Below the pieces are notes generated by a model. It did no database searches, had not been told where the DNA came from, and saw only the letters and a program-made list of their open reading frames with translations. Shown one piece after another: positions 53,712 through 64,000 of a stretch of DNA of 64,000 nucleotides; within the stretch, counting starts at the first letter, position 1; each line of letters opens with the position of its first letter. Position numbers and translations under genes: made by a program. Source of the DNA: an uncultured Alphaproteobacteria bacterium (GTDB lineage: Bacteria > Pseudomonadota > Alphaproteobacteria > Caulobacterales > Caulobacteraceae); assembly GCA_903860975.1 (NCBI GenBank), contig CAIOSI010000027.1, positions 49,110-113,109 on the forward strand, in the 5' to 3' direction.

Positions 53712-55172
53712 ATGACAATCGCTCTCTCAGCACCGCGCGCGACGGAATTAAAGCCACGGATCGTGGTGTTTGGCGTCGGCGGGGCAGGCGGCAACGCCGT
53801 CAACAACATGATCGAAGCGGGTTTGGAGGGCGTCGAGTTTGTCGTCGCCAATACCGACGCCCAGCAGCTTCAGTTCGCCAAGACAGAGCGCCGCGTGCAG
53901 CTCGGTGTCCTGGCGACCCAAGGGCTCGGCGCGGGCGCGCACCCCGAGATCGGAATGAGCGCTGCGGAGGAGAGCATCCCGGAGATTGGCGAGCATCTCG
54001 ACGGCGCGCACATGGTGTTCATCACCGCCGGTATGGGCGGCGGCACGGGCACGGGTGCGGCTCCAATCATCGCCAAATGCGCTCGTGAGCGCGGGATCTT
54101 GACGGTGGGCGTCGTCACAAAGCCCTTCCATTTCGAAGGCCGCCACCGGATGCGTCTCGCTGACGCGGGCATTGGCGAGTTGCAACGCTACGTCGACACC
54201 CTGATTGTCATCCCCAACCAGAACCTGTTCCGCGTCGCCAATGAACGGACGACCTTCGCCGAAGCCTTCGGCATGGCTGACCAGGTGCTGCACTCGGGGG
54301 TGCGCTCGATCACCGACCTGATGGTGCTGCCGGGCCTGATCAACCTCGATTTCGCTGACGTCCGCACGGTGATGACCGAGATGGGCAAGGCGATGATGGG
54401 TACGGGCGAGGCGACAGGCGAAGACCGCGCCCTGATGGCCGCTCAGAACGCCATTCAAAATCCATTGCTCGACGAGGTTTCGCTGAAGGGCGCTAAGGCC
54501 GTGCTCGTGAACGTCACCGGTGGTCTCGACATGACGCTGCTGGAAGTTGACGAGGCCGCGAACGCGATCTCCGAACAGGTCGATCCGGAAGCCAACATCA
54601 TCTTCGGTGCGGCATTTGACCCTTCCCTTGATGGTATGATCCGCGTCTCGGTTGTCGCCACGGGCATGGACGGGGCCTCGATCGCGGCCATCGAGCCGCA
54701 ACTTGAACGCCGGCCGATGACAGCGCCGCCTCTTGTCATGCCCGAGCGCGCTGCCGCGTTTGACGCGGCCCCAGCCTCCGCTACGCCTGCGGTCGCCGAG
54801 CCTTTGCTCGCCGCTGAAGCGGTGGGCGAGGAGCAGCCTGATCTCTACGCCACGCCGGTCGCCGTCCAGCCAGCGGCTCCCGTGGTGATCCAACCGGTCA
54901 CTCGCATTGTCGACCCAGCCGCGGCTGAAGCTGGCGATGAGCCGCTCTTCGCTGAGCCAGCTTATGAAGAGCGTCGTCCGCGAGGCGGCTTCCTGAGCAT
55001 CTTTGGCAGTCGCCCCCGCTACGACGCGGCCCCACCTGCTGCAGCGCCTGCGCCGCGCCATATCGCCAGCCGTGGAGGCGCGCTTCCTCTTGAGGCCGCC
55101 GCGCCTGAAGAAGAGGTCCATCAGGGCGAGGACCTGGAAATTCCGTCCTTCCTGCGCAGGCTCGCCAACTAA
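53712..55172 (+). CDS. ftsZ: Cell division protein FtsZ (tubulin-like GTPase)
   Basis: 486 aa. FtsZ polymerises into the Z ring. The GTPase domain opens with [16 protein letters not shown] and has the tubulin signature GGGTGTG at 109-115 and the T7-loop [11 protein letters not shown]. After about residue 330 comes a long Pro/Ala linker (about 140 residues, typical of Caulobacterales) and the C-terminal peptide [13 protein letters not shown] that binds FtsA. The ATG at 53712 has CAGGGG upstream. A strong terminator follows, so ftsZ ends a transcript. Confidence 0.97.
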   Translation: MTIALSAPRATELKPRIVVFGVGGAGGNAVNNMIEAGLEGVEFVVANTDAQQLQFAKTERRVQLGVLATQGLGAGAHPEIGMSAAEESIPEIGEHLDGAHMVFITAGMGGGTGTGAAPIIAKCARERGILTVGVVTKPFHFEGRHRMRLADAGIGELQRYVDTLIVIPNQNLFRVANERTTFAEAFGMADQVLHSGVRSITDLMVLPGLINLDFADVRTVMTEMGKAMMGTGEATGEDRALMAAQNAIQNPLLDEVSLKGAKAVLVNVTGGLDMTLLEVDEAANAISEQVDPEANIIFGAAFDPSLDGMIRVSVVATGMDGASIAAIEPQLERRPMTAPPLVMPERAAAFDAAPASATPAVAEPLLAAEAVGEEQPDLYATPVAVQPAAPVVIQPVTRIVDPAAAEAGDEPLFAEPAYEERRPRGGFLSIFGSRPRYDAAPPAAAPAPRHIASRGGALPLEAAAPEEEVHQGEDLEIPSFLRRLAN

Positions 55173-55196
55173 CTCAAATTGATCGGGGTGCATTGG

Positions 55197-55240
55197 AGCG
55201 CCGCAGTCGCCGCGAAGGCTGCTGCGGCGCTTTCTATTTT
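55197..55240 (+). terminator. Rho-independent terminator after ftsZ
   Basis: AGCGCCGCAG (55197-55206) pairs perfectly with CTGCGGCGCT (55222-55231), followed by TTTCTATTTT. It lies 24 bp after the ftsZ stop. Confidence 0.85.
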
Positions 55241-55369
55241 CGGTCTTCGTTAACCGAAACATTGCGAAACAGGGTTTGTTTTGCTGCGGCGCACCAAGGG
55301 CATTAACCGCACTTGGGGCGCTTCTCGGTCAGCGAGGCTTGGCACCTCAGTTCCAGGGAAGGTCCCAGC

Positions 55370-56278
55370 GTGGCGGCAGACGGTTTCCAAAGCGGGGCGT
55401 TCCAACACACCGTCATGGCGCCGGCGTTATTTGCGGGCGTGGGTGTTCATACTGGCGAATACACCCAGGTCGCTGTGCGCCCAGCAGGCTGCGAGGCGGG
55501 TATCACTTTCGTCCGCAGCGATGTCACCGATCGTGACAACGTCGTGCCTGCCACACCGCAATCTGTCTGTAAGACCCAGCTGGGCACCGTGATCACCAAC
55601 GCAGCGGGCGTCACGGTGGCGACCATCGAGCACCTGATGGCGGCGCTGGTTATGTCCGGTATCGACAATGCGATCGTCGAACTCGACGGCCCTGAAATGC
55701 CGATCATGGACGGCTCGTCCTGGCCGTTCCTCAAGATTCTCGACCGTGTTGGGCGCAGGCCTCAGGGCGCGGCGCGCAAGTTCATCGAGATTATCGATAC
55801 CGTGGAAGTCATTGATGGCGACAAGCGCGCGACGCTAAGGCCGGCCTTGAGGTTCGAAGTCGCCTTCGCGATCGAGTTCCCGACGGCCGTCATTGGACGC
55901 CAGGAGATTGACCTGGCGATGGACGAGATGGCTTTCCGTCGTGAACTCGCCGACTGCCGCACCTTTGGCTTCTTGCATGAGGTCGAGGCCCTGCGCGCCA
56001 TGGGCCTGGCCCGCGGCGGTTCTATGGAAAACGCCGTGGTGATCGAGGGCGATCGGGTGCTCAACCCGGAGGGCTTGCGGCGACCGGATGAATTCGTGCG
56101 TCACAAGGCGTTGGACGCCATTGGTGACCTCTACGTACTGGGCGCACCGATCCTTGGCCGTTTCGAGGGCGAACGGGCTGGCCACAGCATCAATAACCAG
56201 CTCGTCCGCGCTCTGGCCGCCAAGCCGTCGGCTTGGCGTATTCGCACTTTCGCTGACGAAATCGACGTCGCGGTCTGA
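55370..56278 (+). CDS. lpxC: UDP-3-O-acyl-N-acetylglucosamine deacetylase
   Basis: 302 aa zinc enzyme for the committed step of lipid A synthesis. The zinc ligands are H88 (TIEHLMAAL), H245 and D249 (HKALDAIGD). FAGVGVHTGE near the N-terminus and MPIMDGSSWPFLKIL are typical. I choose the GTG at 55370, 8 nt after GGGAAGG; the frame is open to 55313 but those residues are not LpxC-like. It is separated from ftsZ by the terminator. Confidence 0.95.
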   Translation: MAADGFQSGAFQHTVMAPALFAGVGVHTGEYTQVAVRPAGCEAGITFVRSDVTDRDNVVPATPQSVCKTQLGTVITNAAGVTVATIEHLMAALVMSGIDNAIVELDGPEMPIMDGSSWPFLKILDRVGRRPQGAARKFIEIIDTVEVIDGDKRATLRPALRFEVAFAIEFPTAVIGRQEIDLAMDEMAFRRELADCRTFGFLHEVEALRAMGLARGGSMENAVVIEGDRVLNPEGLRRPDEFVRHKALDAIGDLYVLGAPILGRFEGERAGHSINNQLVRALAAKPSAWRIRTFADEIDVAV

Positions 56279-56398
56279 TTTCGACCACAGATTCTGTGAA
56301 GTGTCGTCTCAGGAGGCGGCGCGCTCGTTTGCGTGTGCTCTGCCCTGGTGTAGAAGCGATATCCACGCGTGGGGGCACGCGTCTGGTCTTTTGAGGTG

Positions 56399-57493
56399 AT
56401 GGTGTCCTTGGTACGCAATTCTTGGGCTCGCCCAGCACTCATCGCCGTTTTTTGCGCCGTGGCCGTTGCGGGTTGTTCCAGCGCTAAGAAAGCGCCCAAG
56501 AGCAAGCTCGCCTACGAGGAGCGGCCGGTCGAACTGCTCTATTCAACAGGTGCCGACCGTCTGGACAAGCACCTCTGGGGCCAGGCCGTCGACTACTTCC
56601 AGGAGGTCGAACGCCAGCATCCTTATTCGGAGTGGTCGCGCCGATCGATCCTGATGCAGGCCTTCGCCCACTACGAAGCGAACAGCTACGATGAAGCCAT
56701 TGCTGACTCGGACCGTTTCATCTCGCTCTATCCCGGCAACCAGGCCGCGGCCTACGCTCACTATCTGAAGGCCGTTTGCTTCTTCGAGCAGATCGTCGAT
56801 GTGGGCCGCGATCAGGCCGCCACCGGCCAGGCGCTGGAGAACCTGCGCGAAGTGACTTCGCGTTATCCGCGTACCGAATATGCGCTTGATGCGCGGCTGA
56901 AGATCGACATGGTCAATGACCAGCTCGCCGGCAAGGAAATGAGCATCGGGCGCTGGTACCTGAGGCAGAACGACACGCTGGCCGCCATTGGCCGGTTCAA
57001 GTCTGTCGTGGACCGTTACCAGACCACGAGCCATACGCCTGAGGCCCTCTATCGTCTGGTGGAAGCCAATCTGACGCTCGGCCTTATGGATGAGGCCAAG
57101 AAGAATGGCGCGGTGTTGGGCTTCAATTATCCTGGAGATCGCTGGTACAGCGACGCCTATGAACTTCTGACCTCCAAGGGCCTGCGCCCGGCGGTTATAC
57201 CAGCTGTTGTCTCCCAGCGCAGCGTGTTCCACGCCGCCTATACCAAGGATAAGGTCCATACTGTCGCGCCTCCGAGCACGGGTGGCCTAGATACGCCGGC
57301 TGCGTCTCTGTCCGCCCGGCCGACCTCCGAGGCCGCCAAGGCGCTTGCTAAGCCCGACGCGGATGAGGACACCGCACCTGCCAAGAAGCGCGGCTTCCAC
57401 CTGCCGTCGTTCCATATTCCATTTATCGGCGGGGACAGATCCGACCCGACAGCACCTGACGTTTTACCCACTCCGGTCACGCCCAAGGGTTAG
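56399..57493 (+). CDS. bamD: Outer membrane protein assembly factor BamD
   Basis: About 364 aa lipoprotein of the BAM complex (formerly ComL). The signal peptide ends in the lipobox AVAGC, followed by five TPR-like repeats (about residues 45-250), with QHPYSEWSRRSILMQAFAHYE and ASRYP-type SRYPRTEYALDARLK as landmarks. The last ~85 residues are a low-complexity Lys/Ala/Pro tail not found in E. coli BamD. The start is ATG 56399 or GTG 56402; GAGG at 56393 favours the second slightly. Confidence 0.94.
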   Translation: MVSLVRNSWARPALIAVFCAVAVAGCSSAKKAPKSKLAYEERPVELLYSTGADRLDKHLWGQAVDYFQEVERQHPYSEWSRRSILMQAFAHYEANSYDEAIADSDRFISLYPGNQAAAYAHYLKAVCFFEQIVDVGRDQAATGQALENLREVTSRYPRTEYALDARLKIDMVNDQLAGKEMSIGRWYLRQNDTLAAIGRFKSVVDRYQTTSHTPEALYRLVEANLTLGLMDEAKKNGAVLGFNYPGDRWYSDAYELLTSKGLRPAVIPAVVSQRSVFHAAYTKDKVHTVAPPSTGGLDTPAASLSARPTSEAAKALAKPDADEDTAPAKKRGFHLPSFHIPFIGGDRSDPTAPDVLPTPVTPKG

Positions 57494-57822
57494 GGCGTCG
57501 TTCGATGGCAGCCTTAGGGACGGGATCGACTTCAGGAACCACGGGGCAGGGCGAAGGCTGAGGCGGCGAGCCCCAAGGCACTTAGGCCTGACGCGCCAAT
57601 GCCGAAGGCACCTAGGTGAAGGGTGTCGGCGTGATCGCATGCCCCTAGGCTATGTCGCCCAACGTCTCTGTGTAGGCTCCGGGGCCCGGGCTTGGGCTTC
57701 TGCACCTTCCAACCCCCATCGATCTTCTCAAAGAGAACAAAAAGTGATCAATTGGGTGTCGGCAGCTCTTTCTTTGGCCGCTGATTCCAGGCGATCTTCC
57801 CGGATATGCTGAACGGGCCCCC
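57494..57822. other. Intergenic region upstream of recN
   Basis: This 329-bp gap has no supported gene. It contains a possible LexA box (57735-57749) and should hold the recN promoter. Several short repeats of AAGGCAC-type sequence occur near 57570-57615 without a clear structure. Confidence 0.5.
57735..57749. promoter_or_regulatory. Possible LexA (SOS) box upstream of recN
   Basis: GAACAAAAAGTGATC fits the alphaproteobacterial LexA pattern GAAC-N7-GAAC with one mismatch, 74 bp before recN. recN is SOS-controlled in many bacteria, which supports the site, but the match is imperfect. Confidence 0.35.
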
Positions 57823-59520
57823 ATGCTGATTGGACTGTGGATCCGAGACGTCGTGCTGATCGAAGCCCTGGACCTGTCCATCGGGCCGGGTCTGACCGTG
57901 CTCACAGGCGAGACCGGAGCTGGCAAATCGATCATCCTGGATGCCTTGGGTCTGGCGGTCGGGGCTCGGGCCGAGGCGGGCTTGGTTCGCCGAGGGGCGG
58001 GCCAGGCGGCAAGCTCCGCGGTCTTCGCCCCGGCGCCGACCCATCCGGTCTGGGATCTGCTTGAAGAGAAGGGTCTTTCCTACGCCCGAGACGAGGACCT
58101 GGTCCTGCGCCGCACGCTTGCGGCCGACGGCCGCAGCCGCGCCTTCGTCAATGACCAGGCGACGGGCGTCGGCGTGCTGAAGGAGGTCGGTGAGACGCTC
58201 TTGGAGGTGCATGGTCAGCACGAGACCGTGGGCCTGTTGGATGCACGCACCCATCGCGGGTTGCTCGACGCGTTCGGCGGACTGGACGCCCAGGCCCAGG
58301 CCGTGGCGGGCCGCTGGCGTGGCTGGCGCCAAGCCCGCGAGACCGTTGAGACCCTTCGTGCCGAGATGGCCCGGGCCGACGCTGAGACCGAAGAGCTCAC
58401 CGTGCGCCTGGCCGAACTCAACCGGCTCGATCCCCGTGAGGGTGAGGAAACCGAACTGGCTGAAGAACGCGCCATCCTGGGCTCTTCGGAAAAGGCCCTG
58501 GCCGACATTTCCAGCGCCCGGGAGATTTTTGACGGCCTTTCAACCCGGGTCGCCGGCGCAGTGCGCGCGCTCAGTCGCGCCCATGAACGCGCCTTGCTCG
58601 CCGGGGCTGCTGAAAGCGGGAGCGCCGTAAAGCGTCTTACAGACGCCTCGGCTGCGCTCGACCGCGTTTTGATCGAGGCCGGCGAGGCCGAGGCCGCCGT
58701 CGATGCCGCTGCGGAGGCCTTCGATTTTGAACCCGATCGCCTGGAAAAAGCCGAGGAGCGGCTCTTTGACCTTCGGGGTCTGGCTCGCAAGCTGCGCGTC
58801 AGTGTCGAGGAGCTCCCGACCCTGAGGGCCCGTTTTGCTGAGCGCCTGCGTGCCGTGGAGTCGTCTGGCGATGCGTTGAAGGCCGCTGAGACCGGATTGG
58901 CCGCCATCCGCCAGGGATACCTGGCCGAAGCTGAACGGCTCAGCGCGGCCCGGGCAGCTTCCGCCGCTCGCTTGGCCGAGGCTGTCATGGCCGAACTTGG
59001 GCCCCTGAAGCTCGACAAGGCCCGCTTCCGCGTCAGCGTCGCGACGCTTGCCGAGGACAAGGCGGGGCCCTCGGGCCTGGATCGTGTGACGTTCGAGATC
59101 GCCACGAATCCTGGCTCGCCCTTTGGTGACCTAGGTGCGATCGCCTCTGGCGGCGAACTCGCGCGTTTTGCCCTGGCGCTGAAGGCCGCGCTCGCCGGGC
59201 GCGCGTCGGGAGCCCAGCCCCTGATGATCTTCGATGAAGTTGATCAAGGTGTCGGCGGTGCCGTCGCCGACGCCGTTGGCCTTCGCCTCAAGCGCCTCGC
59301 GGCTGACGCTCAGGTTCTTGTGGTCACCCACAGCCCCCAGGTCGCCGCCCGCGCCGAGGCCCATTGGCGCATCGCAAAAGTCGGCGAAGGTGAACGGGTG
59401 CGCACATCTGTCGAGGTCCTCCGCGACACCGAGCGTGAGGAAGAGATCGCCCGGATGCTCGCCGGCGCCGAAATCACCGATGCCGCAAGGGCGGCGGCGC
59501 GCGCCCTTATCAAGGCTTAG
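57823..59520 (+). CDS. recN: DNA repair protein RecN
   Basis: 565 aa SMC-like ATPase for double-strand break repair. Walker A is GETGAGKS (29-36) and the ABC signature is LGAIASGGELARFALALKA, followed by Walker B MIFDEVDQG. The middle part (about residues 160-360) is a heptad-rich coiled coil. LEVHGQHETVGLLD is a RecN hallmark. Two in-frame features suggest nothing abnormal. ligA follows 45 bp later, so the two repair genes may be co-transcribed. Confidence 0.96.
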   Translation: MLIGLWIRDVVLIEALDLSIGPGLTVLTGETGAGKSIILDALGLAVGARAEAGLVRRGAGQAASSAVFAPAPTHPVWDLLEEKGLSYARDEDLVLRRTLAADGRSRAFVNDQATGVGVLKEVGETLLEVHGQHETVGLLDARTHRGLLDAFGGLDAQAQAVAGRWRGWRQARETVETLRAEMARADAETEELTVRLAELNRLDPREGEETELAEERAILGSSEKALADISSAREIFDGLSTRVAGAVRALSRAHERALLAGAAESGSAVKRLTDASAALDRVLIEAGEAEAAVDAAAEAFDFEPDRLEKAEERLFDLRGLARKLRVSVEELPTLRARFAERLRAVESSGDALKAAETGLAAIRQGYLAEAERLSAARAASAARLAEAVMAELGPLKLDKARFRVSVATLAEDKAGPSGLDRVTFEIATNPGSPFGDLGAIASGGELARFALALKAALAGRASGAQPLMIFDEVDQGVGGAVADAVGLRLKRLAADAQVLVVTHSPQVAARAEAHWRIAKVGEGERVRTSVEVLRDTEREEEIARMLAGAEITDAARAAARALIKA

Positions 59521-59553
59521 GATGGTCTGGCGCGGGCCTGCAGGGGATCCTAA

Positions 59554-61653
<2,100 letters not shown>

Positions 61654-61828
61654 CGCCTGGTCGCAACCGCGGATGCGAGATCAGTCTTTGCGGCGACGGC
61701 GACAGGCTAGCGACGCGTGAAGCCCTGGAGCCATCCTTGGCCCAAGGCGGGGTTGTTTTGGTCAGAACCTTTCGGCCAAGGCCTTCGACATTCACAGTCG
61801 CGTCACCGACTTCTGCTGGAGTGCTGAG

Positions 61829-62926
61829 ATGATCGCCGCTTTATTCGCCGCCGCCATTGCAATATCCGCCTCATGCGATGTGGAACATCCGTCCGGAAAG
61901 GCGGGCTGCACACGCGTGGCCGTCGACCGTTTGAAGATGAACCAGCTTCAGACCATGGGCACGCACAACAGCTACAAGATGGCGATCCCGCCTCCGGAGA
62001 TGGCCATTATCCGGGCCAGGAACCCCCATGGCGCCGACACGCTCGACTACAGCCACGAGCCGCTCACGGACCAACTGAACGACGGCGCGCGTCAGCTGGA
62101 GCTCGATTTTGTCTACGATCCGGCCGGTGGCCGCTATTCAGATCCGCTCGGGCCCAAGATGGCGGCGACCAAAACGCCCTACGACCTTACCCCGCTCGCC
62201 AAGCCGGGCATGAAGGTGATGCACGTCCCTGACGTGGATTTCCGCTCGGTCTGTCCGGTGTTGGTCGACTGTTTCAAGGAAATTAGGACTTGGTCGAAAG
62301 CCCATCCCGATCACGTGCCGATCCTGATTATATTCAACCTGAAGCAGGACAATCTGAAGATCCCAGGTGCGGTTTCGCTGCTGCCCTTCGACGCCAAGGC
62401 GATGGACGCCGTCGACGCTGAGATCCGCTCGGTCTTCAAGGCGGGCGAGTTGGTGACGCCAGACAGCGTTCAGGGCAAGTATAAGACCCTGCGTGAAGCC
62501 GTCAGAGCTGGAGCCTGGCCGAGCCTGAAGCAGGCTCGCGGTAAGATCATGCTGGCGATGGACGAGGGGCCAGATGTCGTTGCGGTCTATCGCGGTGATC
62601 GAAAGAGCCTGGAGGGCCGGATGATGTTTGTGAACATCGACGAGGCCTCGCCGGCGAGCGGGTACATCACGCTCAATGAACCGATCAAAGAACACGAACG
62701 TATTCAGTCGGCGGTGAAAGCGGGGATCATTGTGCGCACTCGCGCCGACGCAGACACTTGGGAAGCCCGGAAAAACGATACGGCGCCACGTGAGGCGGCC
62801 TTTTCCTCAGGCGCCAATTTCGTTTCGACGGACTATAGGCACCCAGATCTACGTTTCAGCCGCTACGAAGCCAGATTGCCCGACGCCTTGGTGGCTCGTC
62901 CAAACCCGGTCGACGTCAAACCCTAA
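61829..62926 (+). CDS. Phosphatidylinositol-specific phospholipase C-like protein (PI-PLC-C1 type), exported
   Basis: 365 aa with a short signal peptide. The TIM-barrel PI-PLC active-site histidines appear as H46 (GTHNSYK) and H132 (VMHVPDVDF), with acidic residues in ELDFVYDPAGG for metal binding as in the Ca2+-dependent bacterial family. FLAMDEGPDV-like MLAMDEGPDVV and ANFVSTDYRHPD near the end are family segments. Phosphoinositides are rare in bacteria, so the natural substrate may be a glycerophosphodiester or a host/environmental lipid. The 175-bp gap before it shows nothing I can support. Confidence 0.85.
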   Translation: MIAALFAAAIAISASCDVEHPSGKAGCTRVAVDRLKMNQLQTMGTHNSYKMAIPPPEMAIIRARNPHGADTLDYSHEPLTDQLNDGARQLELDFVYDPAGGRYSDPLGPKMAATKTPYDLTPLAKPGMKVMHVPDVDFRSVCPVLVDCFKEIRTWSKAHPDHVPILIIFNLKQDNLKIPGAVSLLPFDAKAMDAVDAEIRSVFKAGELVTPDSVQGKYKTLREAVRAGAWPSLKQARGKIMLAMDEGPDVVAVYRGDRKSLEGRMMFVNIDEASPASGYITLNEPIKEHERIQSAVKAGIIVRTRADADTWEARKNDTAPREAAFSSGANFVSTDYRHPDLRFSRYEARLPDALVARPNPVDVKP

Positions 62927-62962
62927 GCAACCTTCCCTGGTGTCTTTCCACGGACTCGCGCG

Positions 62963-63685
62963 ATGTTGGATGCTGGTAGGAGCGCCGGCATGGTCGAAAC
63001 GCAGATCAAAGGCTGGCGGCGCATGCTGGGACCTTTGGGTCCCCGCCCGCGCCTGACCGGTTCCATTGGCGTCGGCGTTGTTGTGGGACTGGGCTGTTTC
63101 CTGTTCGCCACCCAGATGCGCGCCTCGACCTCATTGATCGTCGCTTGGGATGCGCTGTCCTTCAGCTTCCTGGGCTCAATGATGCTGTCCTGGTTTCAGC
63201 ACGACGTTTTTGACATCCGTGCGCAATCGGCAAGGGACGACGAGGGTCGAGAGGTCATATCGACCGCCGTGATCTTGGCTGCTGCGGCCAGTGTCTGGGC
63301 GGTTGGCGCAGAACTTTCGCTCGCAAAGGGCGATCACGGCTTGATAAAGGCGGTGCACATCGGACTGGCATTCGTCACGGTCATGGCGTCTTGGCTTGTG
63401 GTGCAGATGATCTTCTCACTGCACTATGCGCACGAGTACTACGCCGTCGATGACGGGGACGGCGTGGGCGATGCGCGCGGAATGCGGTTTCCGGGCCATG
63501 AGGCACCGGACTACTGGGATTTTTTCTATTTTTCGGTCGTGATCGGCGTGGCCTGCGCCACGGCAGATGTCAGTATTACATCCAAGCAGCTACGCCGGCT
63601 GGCCACGATGCATTGCATTGTGGCCTTCGTTTTCAACACACTGATCGTCGCCCTCACCATCAATCTGACGGCGGGGTTGTTCTAG
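62963..63685 (+). CDS. DUF1345 integral membrane protein
   Basis: 240 aa with about five transmembrane helices. It matches the DUF1345 pattern: a helix with AWDALSFSFLGSMML, a conserved HYAHEYYA segment, and DYWDFFYFSVVIGVACATADVSIT near the C-terminus. The function of the family is not established. A second ATG at 62990 (MVETQIKGW) is an alternative start. The gene is followed by a hairpin shared with the convergent cold-shock gene. Confidence 0.85.
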   Translation: MLDAGRSAGMVETQIKGWRRMLGPLGPRPRLTGSIGVGVVVGLGCFLFATQMRASTSLIVAWDALSFSFLGSMMLSWFQHDVFDIRAQSARDDEGREVISTAVILAAAASVWAVGAELSLAKGDHGLIKAVHIGLAFVTVMASWLVVQMIFSLHYAHEYYAVDDGDGVGDARGMRFPGHEAPDYWDFFYFSVVIGVACATADVSITSKQLRRLATMHCIVAFVFNTLIVALTINLTAGLF

Positions 63686-63693
63686 GCATCACG

Positions 63694-63720
63694 ACCTCTC
63701 CCGCCAAAGGCAGGAGAGGT
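63694..63720. terminator. Hairpin between convergent genes (bidirectional terminator / repeat)
   Basis: ACCTCTCCCGCC (63694-63705) pairs with GGCAGGAGAGGT (63709-63720) with one mismatch and a 3-nt loop. It lies 9 bp after the DUF1345 stop and 10 bp from the cold-shock stop. The sequence is also of the type repeated in Caulobacterales intergenic regions. Confidence 0.6.
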
Positions 63721-63730
63721 GTTGAAATGC

Positions 63731-64000
63731 TTAGTCGTTGACGCGGAGGTTGGTCGCTGAGGTCTTGCCGCTGCGACGGTCGGCCTCGAGGTCGTAGGCG
63801 ACCTGTTGACCTTCGTTCAGACCGCGTAGGCCGGCCTGCTCGACCGCCGAGATGTGTACGAACACATCCTGGCCACCGTCGTCGGGCTGGATGAAACCAA
63901 AGCCCTTCGTCGGGTTGAACCACTTCACCGTGCCTGCGCCTGCACCGGCAGGATCGCCGGACGGACGTCCGCCGCCGCCGCCGCCGCCGAAGCCGCCGCC
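63731..64000 (-). CDS. Cold-shock domain protein with glycine-rich N-terminal extension (5' end outside the window)
   Basis: The cold-shock domain is complete: [14 protein letters not shown] (RNP1) and DVFVHI (RNP2), then [15 protein letters not shown]. These OB-fold proteins bind RNA and single-stranded DNA. A GTG at 63928 could start it, but the frame stays open upstream to the window edge and encodes a run of glycines with Phe, Arg, Pro and Ala. I therefore treat it as 5'-incomplete with an RGG-like or Gly-rich leader; the start is unknown. Confidence 0.85.
   Translation of the reverse strand, partial: GGGFGGGGGGGRPSGDPAGAGAGTVKWFNPTKGFGFIQPDDGGQDVFVHISAVEQAGLRGLNEGQQVAYDLEADRRSGKTSATNLRVND

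Overview
The window looks like a chromosomal segment of a GC-rich alphaproteobacterium of the Caulobacterales, most like Caulobacter or Phenylobacterium. The evidence is the gene order of the division and cell-wall (dcw) cluster, an alpha-type RNase P RNA, two CtrA-type boxes in front of ftsZ, and a Caulobacterales-style palindromic intergenic repeat. The genus is inferred, not shown.

Region 1 (1-15 kb) is an accessory catabolic region. It starts with the 3' end of a peptide-type ABC transporter ATPase. A tightly packed + strand operon follows: a SelA-like PLP enzyme, a fuconolactonase-type amidohydrolase, an iron-containing alcohol dehydrogenase and two tandem L-rhamnose mutarotase paralogues. 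Next come secreted hydrolases (SGNH, two beta-lactamase-fold enzymes if the copy at 20.7 kb is counted, several alpha/beta hydrolases including one with EF-hands), an aldose dehydrogenase-type aldo/keto reductase, an oligopeptide-type binding protein and a LacI-family regulator. Three LacI-type operators, two of them identical perfect 14-bp palindromes, lie in promoter regions here. I infer uptake and non-phosphorylating oxidation of a deoxysugar or sugar acid; the substrate is unknown.

Region 2 (15-24 kb) holds an AceE-like 2-oxoacid dehydrogenase E1 and an E2 whose interdomain linker is encoded by a palindromic repeat. After these come a TetR regulator with a divergent enoyl-CoA hydratase, a second serine hydrolase, gene fragments, and a tyrosine integrase next to the 5' end of dusA.

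Region 3 (24-34.4 kb) is mostly housekeeping and lipid metabolism: dusA, a retropepsin-like protease, a DUF1289 protein, a PaaI-type thioesterase, a phospholipase D / EEP-phosphatase convergent pair, two acyl-CoA dehydrogenases behind a MerR-type palindrome, a DMT exporter, an anhydromuramyl amidase and a PaiB-like protein.

Region 4 (34.4-64 kb) runs rnpB, mraZ, rsmH, ftsL, ftsI, murE, murF, mraY, murD, ftsW, murG, murC, murB, ddl, ftsQ, ftsA, ftsZ, lpxC, bamD, recN, ligA. Together these make the peptidoglycan precursor, the lipid A committed step, the divisome and an outer-membrane assembly lipoprotein. The ftsA-ftsZ gap contains a broken mlaA and an inverted mlaC fragment. The end carries a PI-PLC-like secreted enzyme, a DUF1345 membrane protein and a cold-shock protein with a glycine-rich extension that runs off the window.
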